The notes beneath the pieces are model-generated. The model did not search any database and had not been told where the DNA came from. It saw only the letters and a list, made by a program, of their open reading frames with translations. From a virus: a stretch of DNA of 39,808 nucleotides. Location: IMG/VR virus record IMGVR_UViG_3300046001_005293, positions 1 through 39,808 of that record; one strand, 5' to 3'. Both the position numbers and the translations under genes were made by a program. Every line of letters starts with the position of its first letter. Positions within the stretch are counted from its first letter, which is position 1. Below, piece by piece: positions 16,862-25,629 of this stretch.

Positions 16862-17212
16862 TTATATGTTTAAATTATTTTGAGCTAATGTTGTAACAGT
16901 GTTTACTTCAGCTTCTAATAATTGTTGTCTTAAATCTGTTATTTCCTGTAGCAAAGCCTGTACTTCAGCTTCATCGGCTAATTGCACATTTAAATACTCA
17001 GCTTCTCTTAATAAAATTGCTCTATGCGAATTTATATCACCTTCATTAGGTATAATAGGAAATAATTCATCATATAATTCAAAAAAGGCATCTACTGTTG
17101 TCTCAGGAATAACAATTGGAGGAGAATTTAATTCACTAAATTGTGTATTAATCACTCTAGTAAATGTCCCCTTATTGTAAATTAAATTCTGAACCGGAAT
17201 TATTTCAGCCAT
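16862..17212 (-). CDS. Small virion protein with C-terminal coiled coil
   Basis: 116 aa. The first 45 residues form a short domain (MAEIIPVQNLIYNKGTFTRV). Residues about 68-108 are strongly helical and heptad-like (AEVQALLQEITDLRQQLLEA), predicting a coiled coil. It lies between the DNRLRE-like protein and the stalked fibre gene, and its start overlaps the upstream stop. A trimerisation or fibre-attachment accessory is a reasonable inference. No family recognised. Confidence 0.8.
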   Translation of the reverse strand: MAEIIPVQNLIYNKGTFTRVINTQFSELNSPPIVIPETTVDAFFELYDELFPIIPNEGDINSHRAILLREAEYLNVQLADEAEVQALLQEITDLRQQLLEAEVNTVTTLAQNNLNI

Positions 17213-18348
17213 TATTTATTTATTTTAAAAATATAATCGTTATTATATATAACAGATGAACCATTACTAAATGTAGATTTAATCAATATTTTATAATATC
17301 TTTCGGGTTGAAACCCAGCAGTGTATAACGTAAAAAAGTTCCCTGCGGTATCACAACTTATTTTGGTATGTTCTTCACTAAAATTTACAACATATTCTTC
17401 TGTGTCTAAATCCTGTATAGCATAATAAGAAGATGAAGGTAAAGCACTATTTAGAGTAAATACCGATTGGGTTGTAAATTGACGAGGAGGATAAATAGGT
17501 CGTGCATTTACTCTGAATTGGCATACATCATTTACATTATAAAACCCTACATTATTACCTAAAGTAACGGCTACATTTTGATCTCCTAATACAGATAATG
17601 ATCCCGTATTATAAACACTATCATCCCAACCAAATTCAAGTTGAGGAAGATATATAGTATGAGTGTCTTTAGAAAAAAATTTTAATGAATAAGAAGACGA
17701 AGCATTAAATTCATACAGGTCTTCAAATTTTAATAGGAATCCATTATTCTCTAAAAAACCAGGAGTATTAAATGTCTCTACAATATCAGTAACATTTATA
17801 TTAGTATCTTTAGTAGTGTTTATTATAAACGATTGAGATCCAAAATATATATCCCACCAAACACCACCCCCAGGAGTATTAAAGTTAAAGGAAGCAGTAG
17901 TATCAGTAAAGAAACTAGAAGTAGGCCACGCATTACTGTTATCTCTATTATACCAATTACAATCTTGAGTATAAGGAGGATCATATAAATATCTTCCTGT
18001 TCCTGCTTGCCATGATTGTGAAGTTGCGTAGCAATATAAAGTATAATTATCTGGTAGGTTATATGCTTCTGCTATGAATAATTTTAAAGAGGCACTATAC
18101 ATTCCCGTAGGAGTAGATGGAGGAACAGGACCAACAACAGGGATAGTATTTGTATTAAAAATTAAAGCAGAAACTTCTAACATCTTATCAGAAGGAAATT
18201 GAATTAATGTTCTAGATACTTGAGTATCACTATTTAAAGTAGGAACAGTATTCTTTACTTCTAATATAGAATCCAATCCTGTATTAAGATCAGGAAATTC
18301 AGAATAGATAGTTGTGTCCTTTTCGGGAAATATTTTATAAACGGCCAT
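17212..18348 (-). CDS. DNRLRE-domain-like virion protein
   Basis: 378 aa. The N-terminal 100 residues follow the DNRLRE pattern: DTTIYSEFPDLNTGLDSILE followed by VSRTLIQFP, as in beta-sandwich surface proteins. The rest is beta-rich, with WWDIYFGSQSF near 165 and NITDIVETFNTP-like text near 190. I recall such proteins next to gp6 in marine T4-like phages. Probably a baseplate-peripheral or fibre-connecting protein that may bind carbohydrate. A TATTTATA box lies 17 nt before the ATG. Cellular partner unknown. Confidence 0.83.
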   Translation of the reverse strand: MAVYKIFPEKDTTIYSEFPDLNTGLDSILEVKNTVPTLNSDTQVSRTLIQFPSDKMLEVSALIFNTNTIPVVGPVPPSTPTGMYSASLKLFIAEAYNLPDNYTLYCYATSQSWQAGTGRYLYDPPYTQDCNWYNRDNSNAWPTSSFFTDTTASFNFNTPGGGVWWDIYFGSQSFIINTTKDTNINVTDIVETFNTPGFLENNGFLLKFEDLYEFNASSSYSLKFFSKDTHTIYLPQLEFGWDDSVYNTGSLSVLGDQNVAVTLGNNVGFYNVNDVCQFRVNARPIYPPRQFTTQSVFTLNSALPSSSYYAIQDLDTEEYVVNFSEEHTKISCDTAGNFFTLYTAGFQPERYYKILIKSTFSNGSSVIYNNDYIFKINK

Positions 18349-18365
18349 TTATATTATTTATTTGC

Positions 18366-18373
18366 TATAAATA
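18366..18373 (-). promoter_or_regulatory. TATTTATA box (candidate late promoter)
   Basis: Coding-strand TATATTTATA, 17 nt before the ATG of the DNRLRE-like gene at 18348. Confidence 0.5.
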
Positions 18374-18381
18374 TAGAGTTA

Positions 18382-20193
18382 TTAAAAAGTTACAACTCTA
18401 CCTTGTATGTCTAAATCAGGGTATCTTATTTCAAATGTAGCCGGATCTAAAGAAGGATATAAAACTCCACTTCTAAAAGCACCAGAAACATCATAACTAT
18501 ATGGAGAATAATTACCTCCGGATTTGTTCGTAAATTCAAGTTTTACTAATGATTGTACTCCTTTTATTTGTAATAATAGAGCATTAATATTTGATAGTAT
18601 AATAGGTTGATTAATTTGCCATTTATCTATATCAAAATAGTTAACTAATGCAGTTATACAATCTGTTAATATTTGATTATTACTCAACCCAGGAATAACT
18701 GTTATATCAAAGTTTAAACCTAAATTAATATAATAGGCATCTTTAATAATAACCGCATCTGTAACCATTCTAAATGGTTCTAAATATTCTTTTAAGTTAG
18801 TTTTTAAATCCGTAGTTGCGTTAACTAATTTTTTATTATCATCATAAGCCAACACATACATTGATAACGCTAAAGGATTATTATCAATTAAAGGATCATT
18901 ACCAGTATTAACAGATAATGCAGAAGCTTGCTCAACATACACTTTAGATATAGTACCAAAATCAGAAGGCATACTTAAAGCACGATTCATATAATCATCT
19001 TTACTTACAGCTCTTAATTGTGCCGAAAATGCATTTAGCGTGTTTAAACGTATTTCTTCTACTGTATCACCACTTCTACCACCTGTAGCAGGTATTGCGT
19101 TATTCACGAGTAAAGTCGCGAGAGACGCATTGGTATATGTTGGGTTAAGAGCAGTTATACCAGCATTAGAAGCAACTATAGTAATATCATTTGCTGTCAC
19201 GTTAGCACCAACTCCACCACCTGAAAGATATTGAACTGTTAATGATATATTTGATGGCACCGTACCATATTGTTTAGTGTAAAATACAGCAGCTTGATTG
19301 TAGTTATTAATCAAATCAGAAGTATCAACAGAAGGAACCATTCCTAATTGAATTGCATCTGGGGTAGGAATAAGTACATTATCTGGGTCGTTTACATACA
19401 TACCTGAACCAAATTGTAATTCTATAATATCATCCGTTCTAATTCTTGATACATATCTATTAGGAGTTTCTAATAAACTTAGCAAATAAGGTACTTGGTT
19501 AAGTGAAGGACCAGTATTAGTAGTTCTATTTATTATATTAGATTGAGCTAAATAAGGTACTTCATACCACTGACTAGCATCACTTCCTGTAACTTGAAGT
19601 ACTTGAAGAAAGTTAGGATCATTTATTTCAACAGAATTAAATTTTACAGGAGCTCCAAATGAGAAAGTTGCAGTTTGTATAGTAGCAGAAATAGCTTTAA
19701 CTGATTTTTTAAATAAGTAATTGTTACCATCATACAAACTAATACTTACCGAACCCGTGTCAGTAAAATCAACCTTTTTAGTAGTTATAAAGTTGGTTTG
19801 AGAAGAATTAGATTGTAAAGGAGTATTCTCAGGAATAATTAATGCGTAATCTAAATTAGGAGCACCATTTAAAATAGGAACTCTTTGATAAAAATCAACT
19901 GTAGTAACAGAAGCATATGATGCCTTAGGACGATATCCTAAAGAATAAGCCATATTCAATAAGTTTTCCTTTTCTTTAGCCGTTAATACAAAATTTTCTT
20001 GTATTTGGGTATCTGTATAAAATGACAAAACATCCCCAACATATGAAGACATTTCAATAAACATAGTACCAGGTGATGCTTCTGAAAAGTCAGTATATGT
20101 GTTCGGAAAGTAATTTTTAGCAAACTCAATAAGAGATGCTTTATATTGAAGAAAATTCTTATTTAGATAAGATATATTTTTGTTTTGAGCCAT
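18382..20193 (-). CDS. Baseplate wedge protein gp6 (baseplate J-like)
   Basis: 603 aa; T4 gp6 is about 660. The N-terminus has the typical YKASLIEFAKNYFPNTYTDF, followed by PGTMFIEMSSYVGDVLSFYT and NLLNMAYSLGYRPKA. The centre has TGGRSGDTVEEIRLNTLNAF with SKDDYMNRAL (about 380-415), the baseplate-J core. gp6 forms the inner wedge ring that holds the baseplate together and joins to gp25. The gene overlaps gp25 by one base at a TAATG junction, the usual gp25-gp6 neighbourhood. Confidence 0.95.
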   Translation of the reverse strand: MAQNKNISYLNKNFLQYKASLIEFAKNYFPNTYTDFSEASPGTMFIEMSSYVGDVLSFYTDTQIQENFVLTAKEKENLLNMAYSLGYRPKASYASVTTVDFYQRVPILNGAPNLDYALIIPENTPLQSNSSQTNFITTKKVDFTDTGSVSISLYDGNNYLFKKSVKAISATIQTATFSFGAPVKFNSVEINDPNFLQVLQVTGSDASQWYEVPYLAQSNIINRTTNTGPSLNQVPYLLSLLETPNRYVSRIRTDDIIELQFGSGMYVNDPDNVLIPTPDAIQLGMVPSVDTSDLINNYNQAAVFYTKQYGTVPSNISLTVQYLSGGGVGANVTANDITIVASNAGITALNPTYTNASLATLLVNNAIPATGGRSGDTVEEIRLNTLNAFSAQLRAVSKDDYMNRALSMPSDFGTISKVYVEQASALSVNTGNDPLIDNNPLALSMYVLAYDDNKKLVNATTDLKTNLKEYLEPFRMVTDAVIIKDAYYINLGLNFDITVIPGLSNNQILTDCITALVNYFDIDKWQINQPIILSNINALLLQIKGVQSLVKLEFTNKSGGNYSPYSYDVSGAFRSGVLYPSLDPATFEIRYPDLDIQGRVVTF

Positions 20194-20603
20194 TATACTA
20201 GGTTAATTGTTATAATATCGGGTTGATTAGAAAGAAGTATTCTATAATTTATTGTTACTACTAAAGTATTATCATCGGCATATGGTACTATGTCAATAGA
20301 ATCTATAGCAACTTCGGGCATATATTGTTCAACAGCATTGGTTATACTACTTTTAATAATAGGAAATGTTTGCTCTGAGATTTGCTCAAATAATTGTTGT
20401 TTTAGAATTGTACCAAAATTAGGATTTTCAATTCTTTCTCCTTGAGAGGTCATTATTAGGTTTATAAGATTGTATTTGACTTGATCCCTAGTAGAATATA
20501 CACTACTAAAGACACCAGGAGCACTAAAAGGTAATGCAACCCCAATAGCAGTATTGATTTGGAAATCCCTAGGGTCAACCCTATTACTTCTTATATAAGC
20601 CAT
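20193..20603 (-). CDS. Baseplate wedge protein gp25
   Basis: 136 aa; T4 gp25 is 132. The signature region is complete: STRDQVKYNLINLIMTSQGE followed by ENPNFGTILKQQLFE, then a C-terminal strand pair (NTLVVTINYRILLS). gp25 (GPW_gp25 family) sits at the core of the baseplate and nucleates sheath assembly. It is tightly packed between a 124-aa protein and gp6, with one-base overlaps on both sides, so all three are translationally coupled. Confidence 0.95.
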   Translation of the reverse strand: MAYIRSNRVDPRDFQINTAIGVALPFSAPGVFSSVYSTRDQVKYNLINLIMTSQGERIENPNFGTILKQQLFEQISEQTFPIIKSSITNAVEQYMPEVAIDSIDIVPYADDNTLVVTINYRILLSNQPDIITINLV

Positions 20604-20977
20604 TATTGAACGTTTCTAAAATTGCTTAAATCAGCAGGATTATTTCTCATATCATTTGCTACTTGAGCAAGCAAGCTTTGATAAACATTCTGTTTTTCTT
20701 GGAATGTTGTTGGAGCTGCCGTAGGTGGTGCGTCAATACCCATTTGATCCATTAATGTTTGGCGAATACTTTCTTTACTAGCAGCCGGATTAATGTTACT
20801 AGAATTGAAATTCATAGTAGGCCAAGCCTCATTACCGTTATTAGATTGGACTTGATTGTAAGGTAATCCTCTAGATAGAGATTCATTAATTTTTTGTTTA
20901 CCTAATTCTGCTAATTCTTCCTTAAGAACTTCTCTTACGGCGTCTTTAATAAGATTTTTTAATTCGTTTGTTTTCAT
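20603..20977 (-). CDS. Small helical protein in the baseplate operon
   Basis: 124 aa. The N-terminal 35 residues are an amphipathic charged helix (LKNLIKDAVREVLKEELAEL) with L-K-E and L-x-E tripeptides that could be prohead-protease sites. The rest is Asn/Pro-rich with a final helix near 95-115. A TATTTATA box ends only 3 nt before the ATG, so if it is a promoter it cannot serve this start in the usual way. No family recognised. Location directly before gp25 suggests a baseplate or tail role. Confidence 0.8.
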   Translation of the reverse strand: MKTNELKNLIKDAVREVLKEELAELGKQKINESLSRGLPYNQVQSNNGNEAWPTMNFNSSNINPAASKESIRQTLMDQMGIDAPPTAAPTTFQEKQNVYQSLLAQVANDMRNNPADLSNFRNVQ

Positions 20978-20980
20978 GTC

Positions 20981-20988
20981 TATAAATA
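20981..20988 (-). promoter_or_regulatory. TATTTATA box 3 nt from a start codon
   Basis: Coding-strand TATTTATAGACATG. The 3-nt distance leaves no room for a transcript start and leader before this ATG (20977). Either the box serves genes further downstream (gp25, gp6), or it acts in translation or mRNA processing. Confidence 0.4.
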
Positions 20989-22332
20989 TTAAGCTTCAAG
21001 ATTTCGTTTATTAATTTCTAATTTTAATTCTTCAATAAGTACATTAGGATCTAATGTAAATGACGGAGGAGACTGTAGTACTACAAATCCACTTCGATCT
21101 AGAGCAACAGCGTATCTACGTTTATTACCTGCTACCACAAAGTTAGGGTCTTCTTCTTCAATTATAGAAAAAGTAAATCCATTATATTCAACTCCTACCA
21201 CAGGACCTAATCCACTATTAGCGGCTGCTAATAATCCACGTACTTCTTCTGGTGTTAGGTCTTGAGCATCTGCTTGTTCTAAAACATCATTTAAAGGAAG
21301 TAATCTAGAACGTTCGTAGGCAATACTAGATAAAAAACTATCAAGGGTAACTTGAGATACTTGTAATAGAATACTTAATGATAATAAAATAGGGTTAAAT
21401 TTAGCTAATATTCGAGTAGCTAATATACCAATAGTAGCTGTTTGATAAGGGGCTGTAGGTAGAGCCGCCACGATATTTAATAATAATGTTATAACATTAA
21501 TTACTAATCCCATGGATTCAATAGTCTTTTCAAAACTTTTTACCTGAGACTCGGCAGCGGATAGAGTAGCTAAAGCAGCGTCTCGTGATACTTTTGCTTT
21601 TTGAATATCTTGCTTAGTTATAGCGGCTTGTATAATATCGTTAGTTTTATCTACTAATATACTTAATTGAGAAACCGTATCAGATAATCGAGTAACATAA
21701 ATATTTAAAATTTTTCCAAATGCAAATATAATAGCTATTGGGCCTGCTGCTTTAAGAACTTTTTTTAATCCTTTTTTTAATTTAGCTTTATTCCTTTTTA
21801 CTTTTTCACCATTTCTTTTATTTTTTTGTTTAGATAATATTTTTTGCTGTTCGGCTTTTTCTTTTAATGTTCGTTTAGTAAATAAAATATTAAGTTGCTC
21901 TTGTATTACAATAATACGTTTTTTGGCACCATCATAAGCTTTTTTAGCTTTTTCTAATTCCTTTTGAGCTTTTCTTTCTAATTTTTTAGCCTCATCTTTA
22001 TATTTCTTTATCTCTTTATCTCTTTCCTCCGGGGATAAAAGACTAAGAGCGGCTCCTATACCTGAACCGATAGCAGATCCTGCAGCGGCTGCGGCTCCTT
22101 GACTAGCAACAGCGGCATTTGAAACCGAAGAGGCAAGACCACTAGCCGCACTAGCAACACCCGCGGCAGCTCCCGCGGCTAATGCTTGAATAGCCAAAGC
22201 CGCAACTTTAGCTTTATTATATAAGGCTTCTGCTTTAGTATATTGCGCCTGAGCAGTATCGGATACCTTTTTGGCTTCCTCTAGAGCCTTTTTAGCAGCA
22301 GCAATTTTTTGTTCTTTAGTAATTTCAGCCAT
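20989..22332 (-). CDS. Large coiled-coil and hydrophobic protein in the baseplate module
   Basis: 447 aa. Residues 1-50 are a helical coiled coil, and 50-95 are an Ala/Gly/Ser-rich stretch with AAAAGSAIGSGIGAALSLL. Residues 98-190 are a very basic coiled coil, 190-205 and 270-330 carry hydrophobic segments, and 370-447 form a folded C-terminal domain (YNGFTFSIIEEEDPNFVVAG, then RYAVALDRSGFVVLQS). I recall that last domain from phage structural proteins. It lies between the spike and gp25 genes, with one-base overlap upstream. It could be a hub, tape-measure-like or injected membrane-active protein. Confidence 0.83.
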   Translation of the reverse strand: MAEITKEQKIAAAKKALEEAKKVSDTAQAQYTKAEALYNKAKVAALAIQALAAGAAAGVASAASGLASSVSNAAVASQGAAAAAGSAIGSGIGAALSLLSPEERDKEIKKYKDEAKKLERKAQKELEKAKKAYDGAKKRIIVIQEQLNILFTKRTLKEKAEQQKILSKQKNKRNGEKVKRNKAKLKKGLKKVLKAAGPIAIIFAFGKILNIYVTRLSDTVSQLSILVDKTNDIIQAAITKQDIQKAKVSRDAALATLSAAESQVKSFEKTIESMGLVINVITLLLNIVAALPTAPYQTATIGILATRILAKFNPILLSLSILLQVSQVTLDSFLSSIAYERSRLLPLNDVLEQADAQDLTPEEVRGLLAAANSGLGPVVGVEYNGFTFSIIEEEDPNFVVAGNKRRYAVALDRSGFVVLQSPPSFTLDPNVLIEELKLEINKRNLEA

Positions 22333-23531
22333 TATGTTGTATATGTTACTTTAGATATTAAGGTTTCTTTTACTATTCTTGTATTCAATTTATCCACAGA
22401 ATCTTGGAGAGCACTAGCGGCTGAATTTACTGATTCAAGAAGAGTTCCTTCTGCTTGAGAAAATGTTGGTCCTAAAACGGTAGCAAACGTACTTAAGGCT
22501 ACTGTTAAATCGGAAAGCCATTCTTGAAGTTGGAGTCCTAAAACTAAAGGCTCCGGACTTGTTGAATTGTTACTAAAAGGACCCAAATATATTTGATTAT
22601 CCTGCATTGTTAACCCGACGTTAGCACTCTGTAGATATACAGGACCTTGTGAGTATAATTCAATACCCGTCTTACCAAACATTAAAATTTCATCTGATTT
22701 AGAAGAAATTACCGTCCTATCAGCATTTATAATAACTTGTGGGCTCGTATAATCGGCTAAGTTAATAGGGTTGGTTATACTGCTTAGAGCAACATTCCCT
22801 ATGTTTAATGGTATAGATTGGTCGGATGTTAGGTAGATGGATGACCCATCTTTATTAATATCTTCAACATTCAACTCAGAATCAGGTAATTTAAAATTAT
22901 GCTGGTTGGATAGAAGTATGATAGGGTTACTGGCTAATTCAATAGGGTTAGTAGACCATGGAGATAAGTCTTCATTTCCTGATTTATTTGTACTTCCGAA
23001 ACGAATTGAGTTTCCAAATCGACCTTCTAATATATAATCGCCTTCAAATGTTTGTAAACCTCTAAATTCACCATCTTCAATAAATGAATTATAAAGTATA
23101 TTTTTATCATCATCTAAGAATAATCCGTTAAATTGCGGACTGTTCCAAGCATTAATGGGACTTTGGTAGTATGTCTCATTTGTTTTATTAGTTATTGGGG
23201 ATGGCGCAGAAGGTAAATCCATCAATAACACTATTTCTCCGGGTAAAGGAAAATATTTTTGATTAGGATAAAAAGGAAGAGCCGTATTAAATGTAAGTAA
23301 CACTTCATCTGTTAAATCTTTTAAAGATATCTCAATATCTTCTCTGTATTCTTGATAAATAATAGTACCTATACCACCCCAACCACCGTTATCTTCCCAT
23401 ATTTTTTTAGGAACGCTAGAAGGACTTAACATAACAGCATAAACCTTACCAACTTTATATCCCTGAGGGGTTTGGTAATTGTTATTCCCCATATTAGCCG
23501 TAATAGGAGCTAAACCATCTCTTACTCTCAT
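22332..23531 (-). CDS. gp5-like baseplate spike, no lysozyme domain seen
   Basis: 399 aa. Residues about 25-135 look like an OB-fold adaptor (GYKVGKVYAVMLSPSSVPKK; PGEIVLLMDLPS). Residues 160-180 (GDYILEGRFGNSIRFGSTNK) and 255-310 (QVIINADRTVISSKSDEILM, then GIELYSQGPVYLQSANV) resemble the transition to the beta-helical spike of gp5/VgrG proteins. T4 gp5 carries a lysozyme domain between these parts; none is recognisable here. Role: central membrane-piercing spike of the baseplate hub. The C-terminal 60 residues are helical, unlike a classical needle end. Confidence 0.83.
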   Translation of the reverse strand: MRVRDGLAPITANMGNNNYQTPQGYKVGKVYAVMLSPSSVPKKIWEDNGGWGGIGTIIYQEYREDIEISLKDLTDEVLLTFNTALPFYPNQKYFPLPGEIVLLMDLPSAPSPITNKTNETYYQSPINAWNSPQFNGLFLDDDKNILYNSFIEDGEFRGLQTFEGDYILEGRFGNSIRFGSTNKSGNEDLSPWSTNPIELASNPIILLSNQHNFKLPDSELNVEDINKDGSSIYLTSDQSIPLNIGNVALSSITNPINLADYTSPQVIINADRTVISSKSDEILMFGKTGIELYSQGPVYLQSANVGLTMQDNQIYLGPFSNNSTSPEPLVLGLQLQEWLSDLTVALSTFATVLGPTFSQAEGTLLESVNSAASALQDSVDKLNTRIVKETLISKVTYTT

Positions 23532-23533
23532 AG

Positions 23534-23890
23534 TTACTCTGCTTTAGGTCCGTTAATAGTACCTCCGATTTCGTTTACCGCTGAGAATAGTTGTTGTTTT
23601 TCTGCTTCGCTTAAAATCATATGAGCAGCTTCATCTGAAGAAGAAGTATTCATAGCGCGTTGTACTATACTAGCCAATTTAATTAATTGGTCATCATTCT
23701 TTACGCTTATATTAAGATGTTCGGCGATTAAAGGAACAATCATAAGAGCTGATTGAGAATTAGTAACTAATGGTTTTAATGTCTCAATTAATTCTTTGAT
23801 TTGTTTTTCCTTCTCTTTTGAGTTATTATAAATGTCCTTGAGTAAATCAGAAAATTTCTTATTACCCCACATTACTTGTTCAAAATCCAT
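23534..23890 (-). CDS. Conserved 118-aa protein between late sigma and spike genes
   Basis: 118 aa, almost wholly helical and charged. It starts FEQVMWGNKKFSDLLKDIYN and has a conserved-looking centre, ALMIVPLIAEHLNISVKNDD, then QLIKLASIVQRAM. I recall a counterpart in the same position in related marine phages. It is 2 nt from the spike gene and has a TATTTATA box 13 nt upstream, so it may head the structural operon. Possible roles are tail assembly chaperone or small hub protein; no direct evidence. Confidence 0.83.
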   Translation of the reverse strand: MDFEQVMWGNKKFSDLLKDIYNNSKEKEKQIKELIETLKPLVTNSQSALMIVPLIAEHLNISVKNDDQLIKLASIVQRAMNTSSSDEAAHMILSEAEKQQLFSAVNEIGGTINGPKAE

Positions 23891-23903
23891 AATTATTTTT
23901 GGT

Positions 23904-23911
23904 TATAAATA
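23904..23911 (-). promoter_or_regulatory. TATTTATA box (candidate late promoter)
   Basis: Coding-strand TATATTTATA, 13 nt before the ATG at 23890; would drive the spike-baseplate operon. Confidence 0.5.
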
Positions 23912-23927
23912 TAAAAGCTATAAAACT

Positions 23928-24683
23928 CTATATTCTTACATATCCGTCTGAATAATACTGGCTGTATAGCTCAACGTAAGTGACTTTTAATTTTTTGATA
24001 ATTTTAGTGATCTGGGGAGTATCGACATCTACTATTTCACGGATGTATATGTAAAGTGCTTTTTTATTAAATATATCTAGCGATTCACATTTACGAAACA
24101 GTTCAACAATAGCGTCTGCTGTTTTAGCATCAAGGTCTTTAGGAAATAATCTATTAAGATGTTTATCAATATATTTGATATACAAACCCATAAATTCACT
24201 TACGCTATAATCTTTACCGTAATAATCGTTTATAATTTCTTCTTTAATAGTTTTATCCTCATCTACTTCAAGTAAGTCACCTTTGTTTTGAAGTTTTTGA
24301 TAATTTTTCTTATTTTTAAGAATTAAATAACGTTTAGTAATGGTTCCAAAATAGGAATATGCTTTACCTTTCTCCGGTTTATATAATCTAAGTTTTTCAA
24401 GTAAAAAAGCAATTACTTCCTGCTGCACATCTTCTATAGATTCACCATCAGTATAGTAAAACTTAAAAGTATGTATGATATTTTGTGTTAATTTAAAGAA
24501 CCCATATTCTATACGCTCACGATACACCTTATCTCTAAAGTCCTGGTTAGTTGAAGCCACATATTCTAAAATAGCATTTTGAGTATCTTCAGTAAAGTAA
24601 GTATTGGATGTTTTGGGTTTACGTTTACGAGGCTGACCAGATTTGGTCAGCTCGATAACGGGTATATTAGTTTCTAGTTCCAT
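23928..24683 (-). CDS. Late-transcription sigma factor, gp55-like
   Basis: 251 aa; T4 gp55 is 185. Residues about 60-125 match sigma region 2: YGFFKLTQNIIHTFKFYYTD, then EDVQQEVIAFLLEKLRLYKP and KGKAYSYFGTITKRYLI. The C-terminus has a weak helix-turn-helix-like end (QITKIIKKLKVTYVELYSQY) that could stand in for region 4. A gp55-type sigma recognises only a short -10-like element, which fits the lone TATTTATA boxes in this region. It overlaps the upstream membrane protein gene by 17 nt and precedes the virion genes it probably activates. Confidence 0.88.
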   Translation of the reverse strand: MELETNIPVIELTKSGQPRKRKPKTSNTYFTEDTQNAILEYVASTNQDFRDKVYRERIEYGFFKLTQNIIHTFKFYYTDGESIEDVQQEVIAFLLEKLRLYKPEKGKAYSYFGTITKRYLILKNKKNYQKLQNKGDLLEVDEDKTIKEEIINDYYGKDYSVSEFMGLYIKYIDKHLNRLFPKDLDAKTADAIVELFRKCESLDIFNKKALYIYIREIVDVDTPQITKIIKKLKVTYVELYSQYYSDGYVRI

Positions 24684-24948
24684 TAAGGTTAAAGTCGTTT
24701 AGTTCATTCTGAAGTGTTTTAATGCTTTCGAAAAACCATCCTATTTCATCATCAGATTGAAATGTTCCCTTGTCATCAATTTCTCCCAATCTTCTATTAG
24801 TAACGTCAACAGCATTAGAAAACTGTTGGATGTATCTATCTTGACCATCAACCATTTTCTCTAGTGTCTCTACTTTTTTAAATAAGTTATAGGAAGTATA
24901 ACCTAATACACCTGCTAAAAGGATTAATATAATAATAAAGGTAATCAT
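24667..24948 (-). CDS. Small single-pass membrane protein with coiled coil
   Basis: 93 aa. Residues 2-21 are a hydrophobic helix (ITFIIILILLAGVLGYTSYN), probably an N-terminal membrane anchor. Residues 24-60 are helical and charged, consistent with a short coiled coil on one side of the membrane. It overlaps the late sigma gene by 17 nt, so translation is probably coupled. No family recognised; a membrane-attached assembly or lysis-timing factor cannot be excluded. Confidence 0.82.
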   Translation of the reverse strand: MITFIIILILLAGVLGYTSYNLFKKVETLEKMVDGQDRYIQQFSNAVDVTNRRLGEIDDKGTFQSDDEIGWFFESIKTLQNELNDFNLNGTRN

Positions 24949-24950
24949 AT

Positions 24951-25136
24951 TTAGTAATTCATTTCATCATTCTCGATAGAGATAGTATCTCTTAAGCTAG
25001 CCACAGCTTCTCTCATTTCTCTAAAGGCACCAGCGATAACGCTCATATCTTCACTACGACTAATTGTACTCTCTAAAGCAGCAACTTTGTGATCAATTTT
25101 TTCAATTTTTCTAAGGGCTTGTTCTTTGTATTTCAT
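24951..25136 (-). CDS. Small helical coiled-coil protein
   Basis: 61 aa, using the ATG at 25134-25136 (MKYKEQALRKIEKIDHKVAA). A longer reading from 25229 has an unnatural N-terminus and runs through the likely control region, so it was not used. The whole protein is predicted helical with heptad-like Leu/Ile/Val spacing. It is the first gene after the terminator at 25271-25299 and lies 2 nt from the membrane protein gene. Function unknown; possibly a partner of the coiled coil in that protein. Confidence 0.75.
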   Translation of the reverse strand: MKYKEQALRKIEKIDHKVAALESTISRSEDMSVIAGAFREMREAVASLRDTISIENDEMNY

Positions 25137-25144
25137 TTTTTTAT

Positions 25145-25152
25145 TATTTATA
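25145..25152 (-). promoter_or_regulatory. TATAAATA, T4-style late box in forward sense
   Basis: The only gap-located TATAAATA I noticed in the coding orientation, 8 nt before the ATG at 25136 that begins the sigma operon. It matches the T4 late promoter sequence, but it is a single AT-rich case and may be chance. Confidence 0.3.
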
Positions 25153-25270
25153 AGGTTTAATTTAATATACGAAGCGGAATTGGAGCAACCACGTTTTTTC
25201 CAAATTATTTTTAGGAGCAGCAGACACAATACATCATCAATAAATACATATATACAAGACGATGCAAGAC

Positions 25271-25299
25271 AAAAAAACCCGTCTTTTTAGGGACGGGTT
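25271..25299 (-). terminator. Intrinsic terminator
   Basis: 8-bp perfect stem AACCCGTC / GACGGGTT, 8-nt loop, then seven T on the coding strand. It ends the operon 26398-25333 and separates it from the late sigma operon. Confidence 0.88.
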
Positions 25300-25332
25300 A
25301 GCCAATGCAATAGAACGCAAAGGGGAGATTTC

Positions 25333-25629
25333 TTATCTATCGTATAATTGTTTATCGTGAATTAACTCATTAGTGATACCATAATTTTCATCTTCTAATC
25401 TCATTAATTCATCTTCAGATAATGGAGTACCATCTTTAAATTCAGCATATGATATTTGAGCATCAGAAAAATCCGGAAAATCTTCCATTTCAATATTATC
25501 AATTTCAATTGAATTAATATCTACTTGTTTTCCATCTAATGTTACAGCTTCGCTTAACACTTTGGATTCAGTAATAATACCAGCTAGTTTTTGAAGGCGT
25601 TTAGCTTCAGTTATAAATTGTTTTTTCAT
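25333..25629 (-). CDS. Small acidic protein with FITEA-type N-terminus
   Basis: 98 aa. It starts MKKQFITEAKRLQKLAGIIT. The I-T-E before Ala9 fits the T4 prohead-protease rule and resembles the MKTYQEFIAEA start of T4 internal protein III as I remember it. The body is acidic (IEDNIEMEDFPDFSD-like). The gene is followed by a strong terminator (25271-25299), so it ends the operon 26398 to 25333. It overlaps the upstream stop by one base. Packaging into the head is inference; function unknown. Confidence 0.82.
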   Translation of the reverse strand: MKKQFITEAKRLQKLAGIITESKVLSEAVTLDGKQVDINSIEIDNIEMEDFPDFSDAQISYAEFKDGTPLSEDELMRLEDENYGITNELIHDKQLYDR

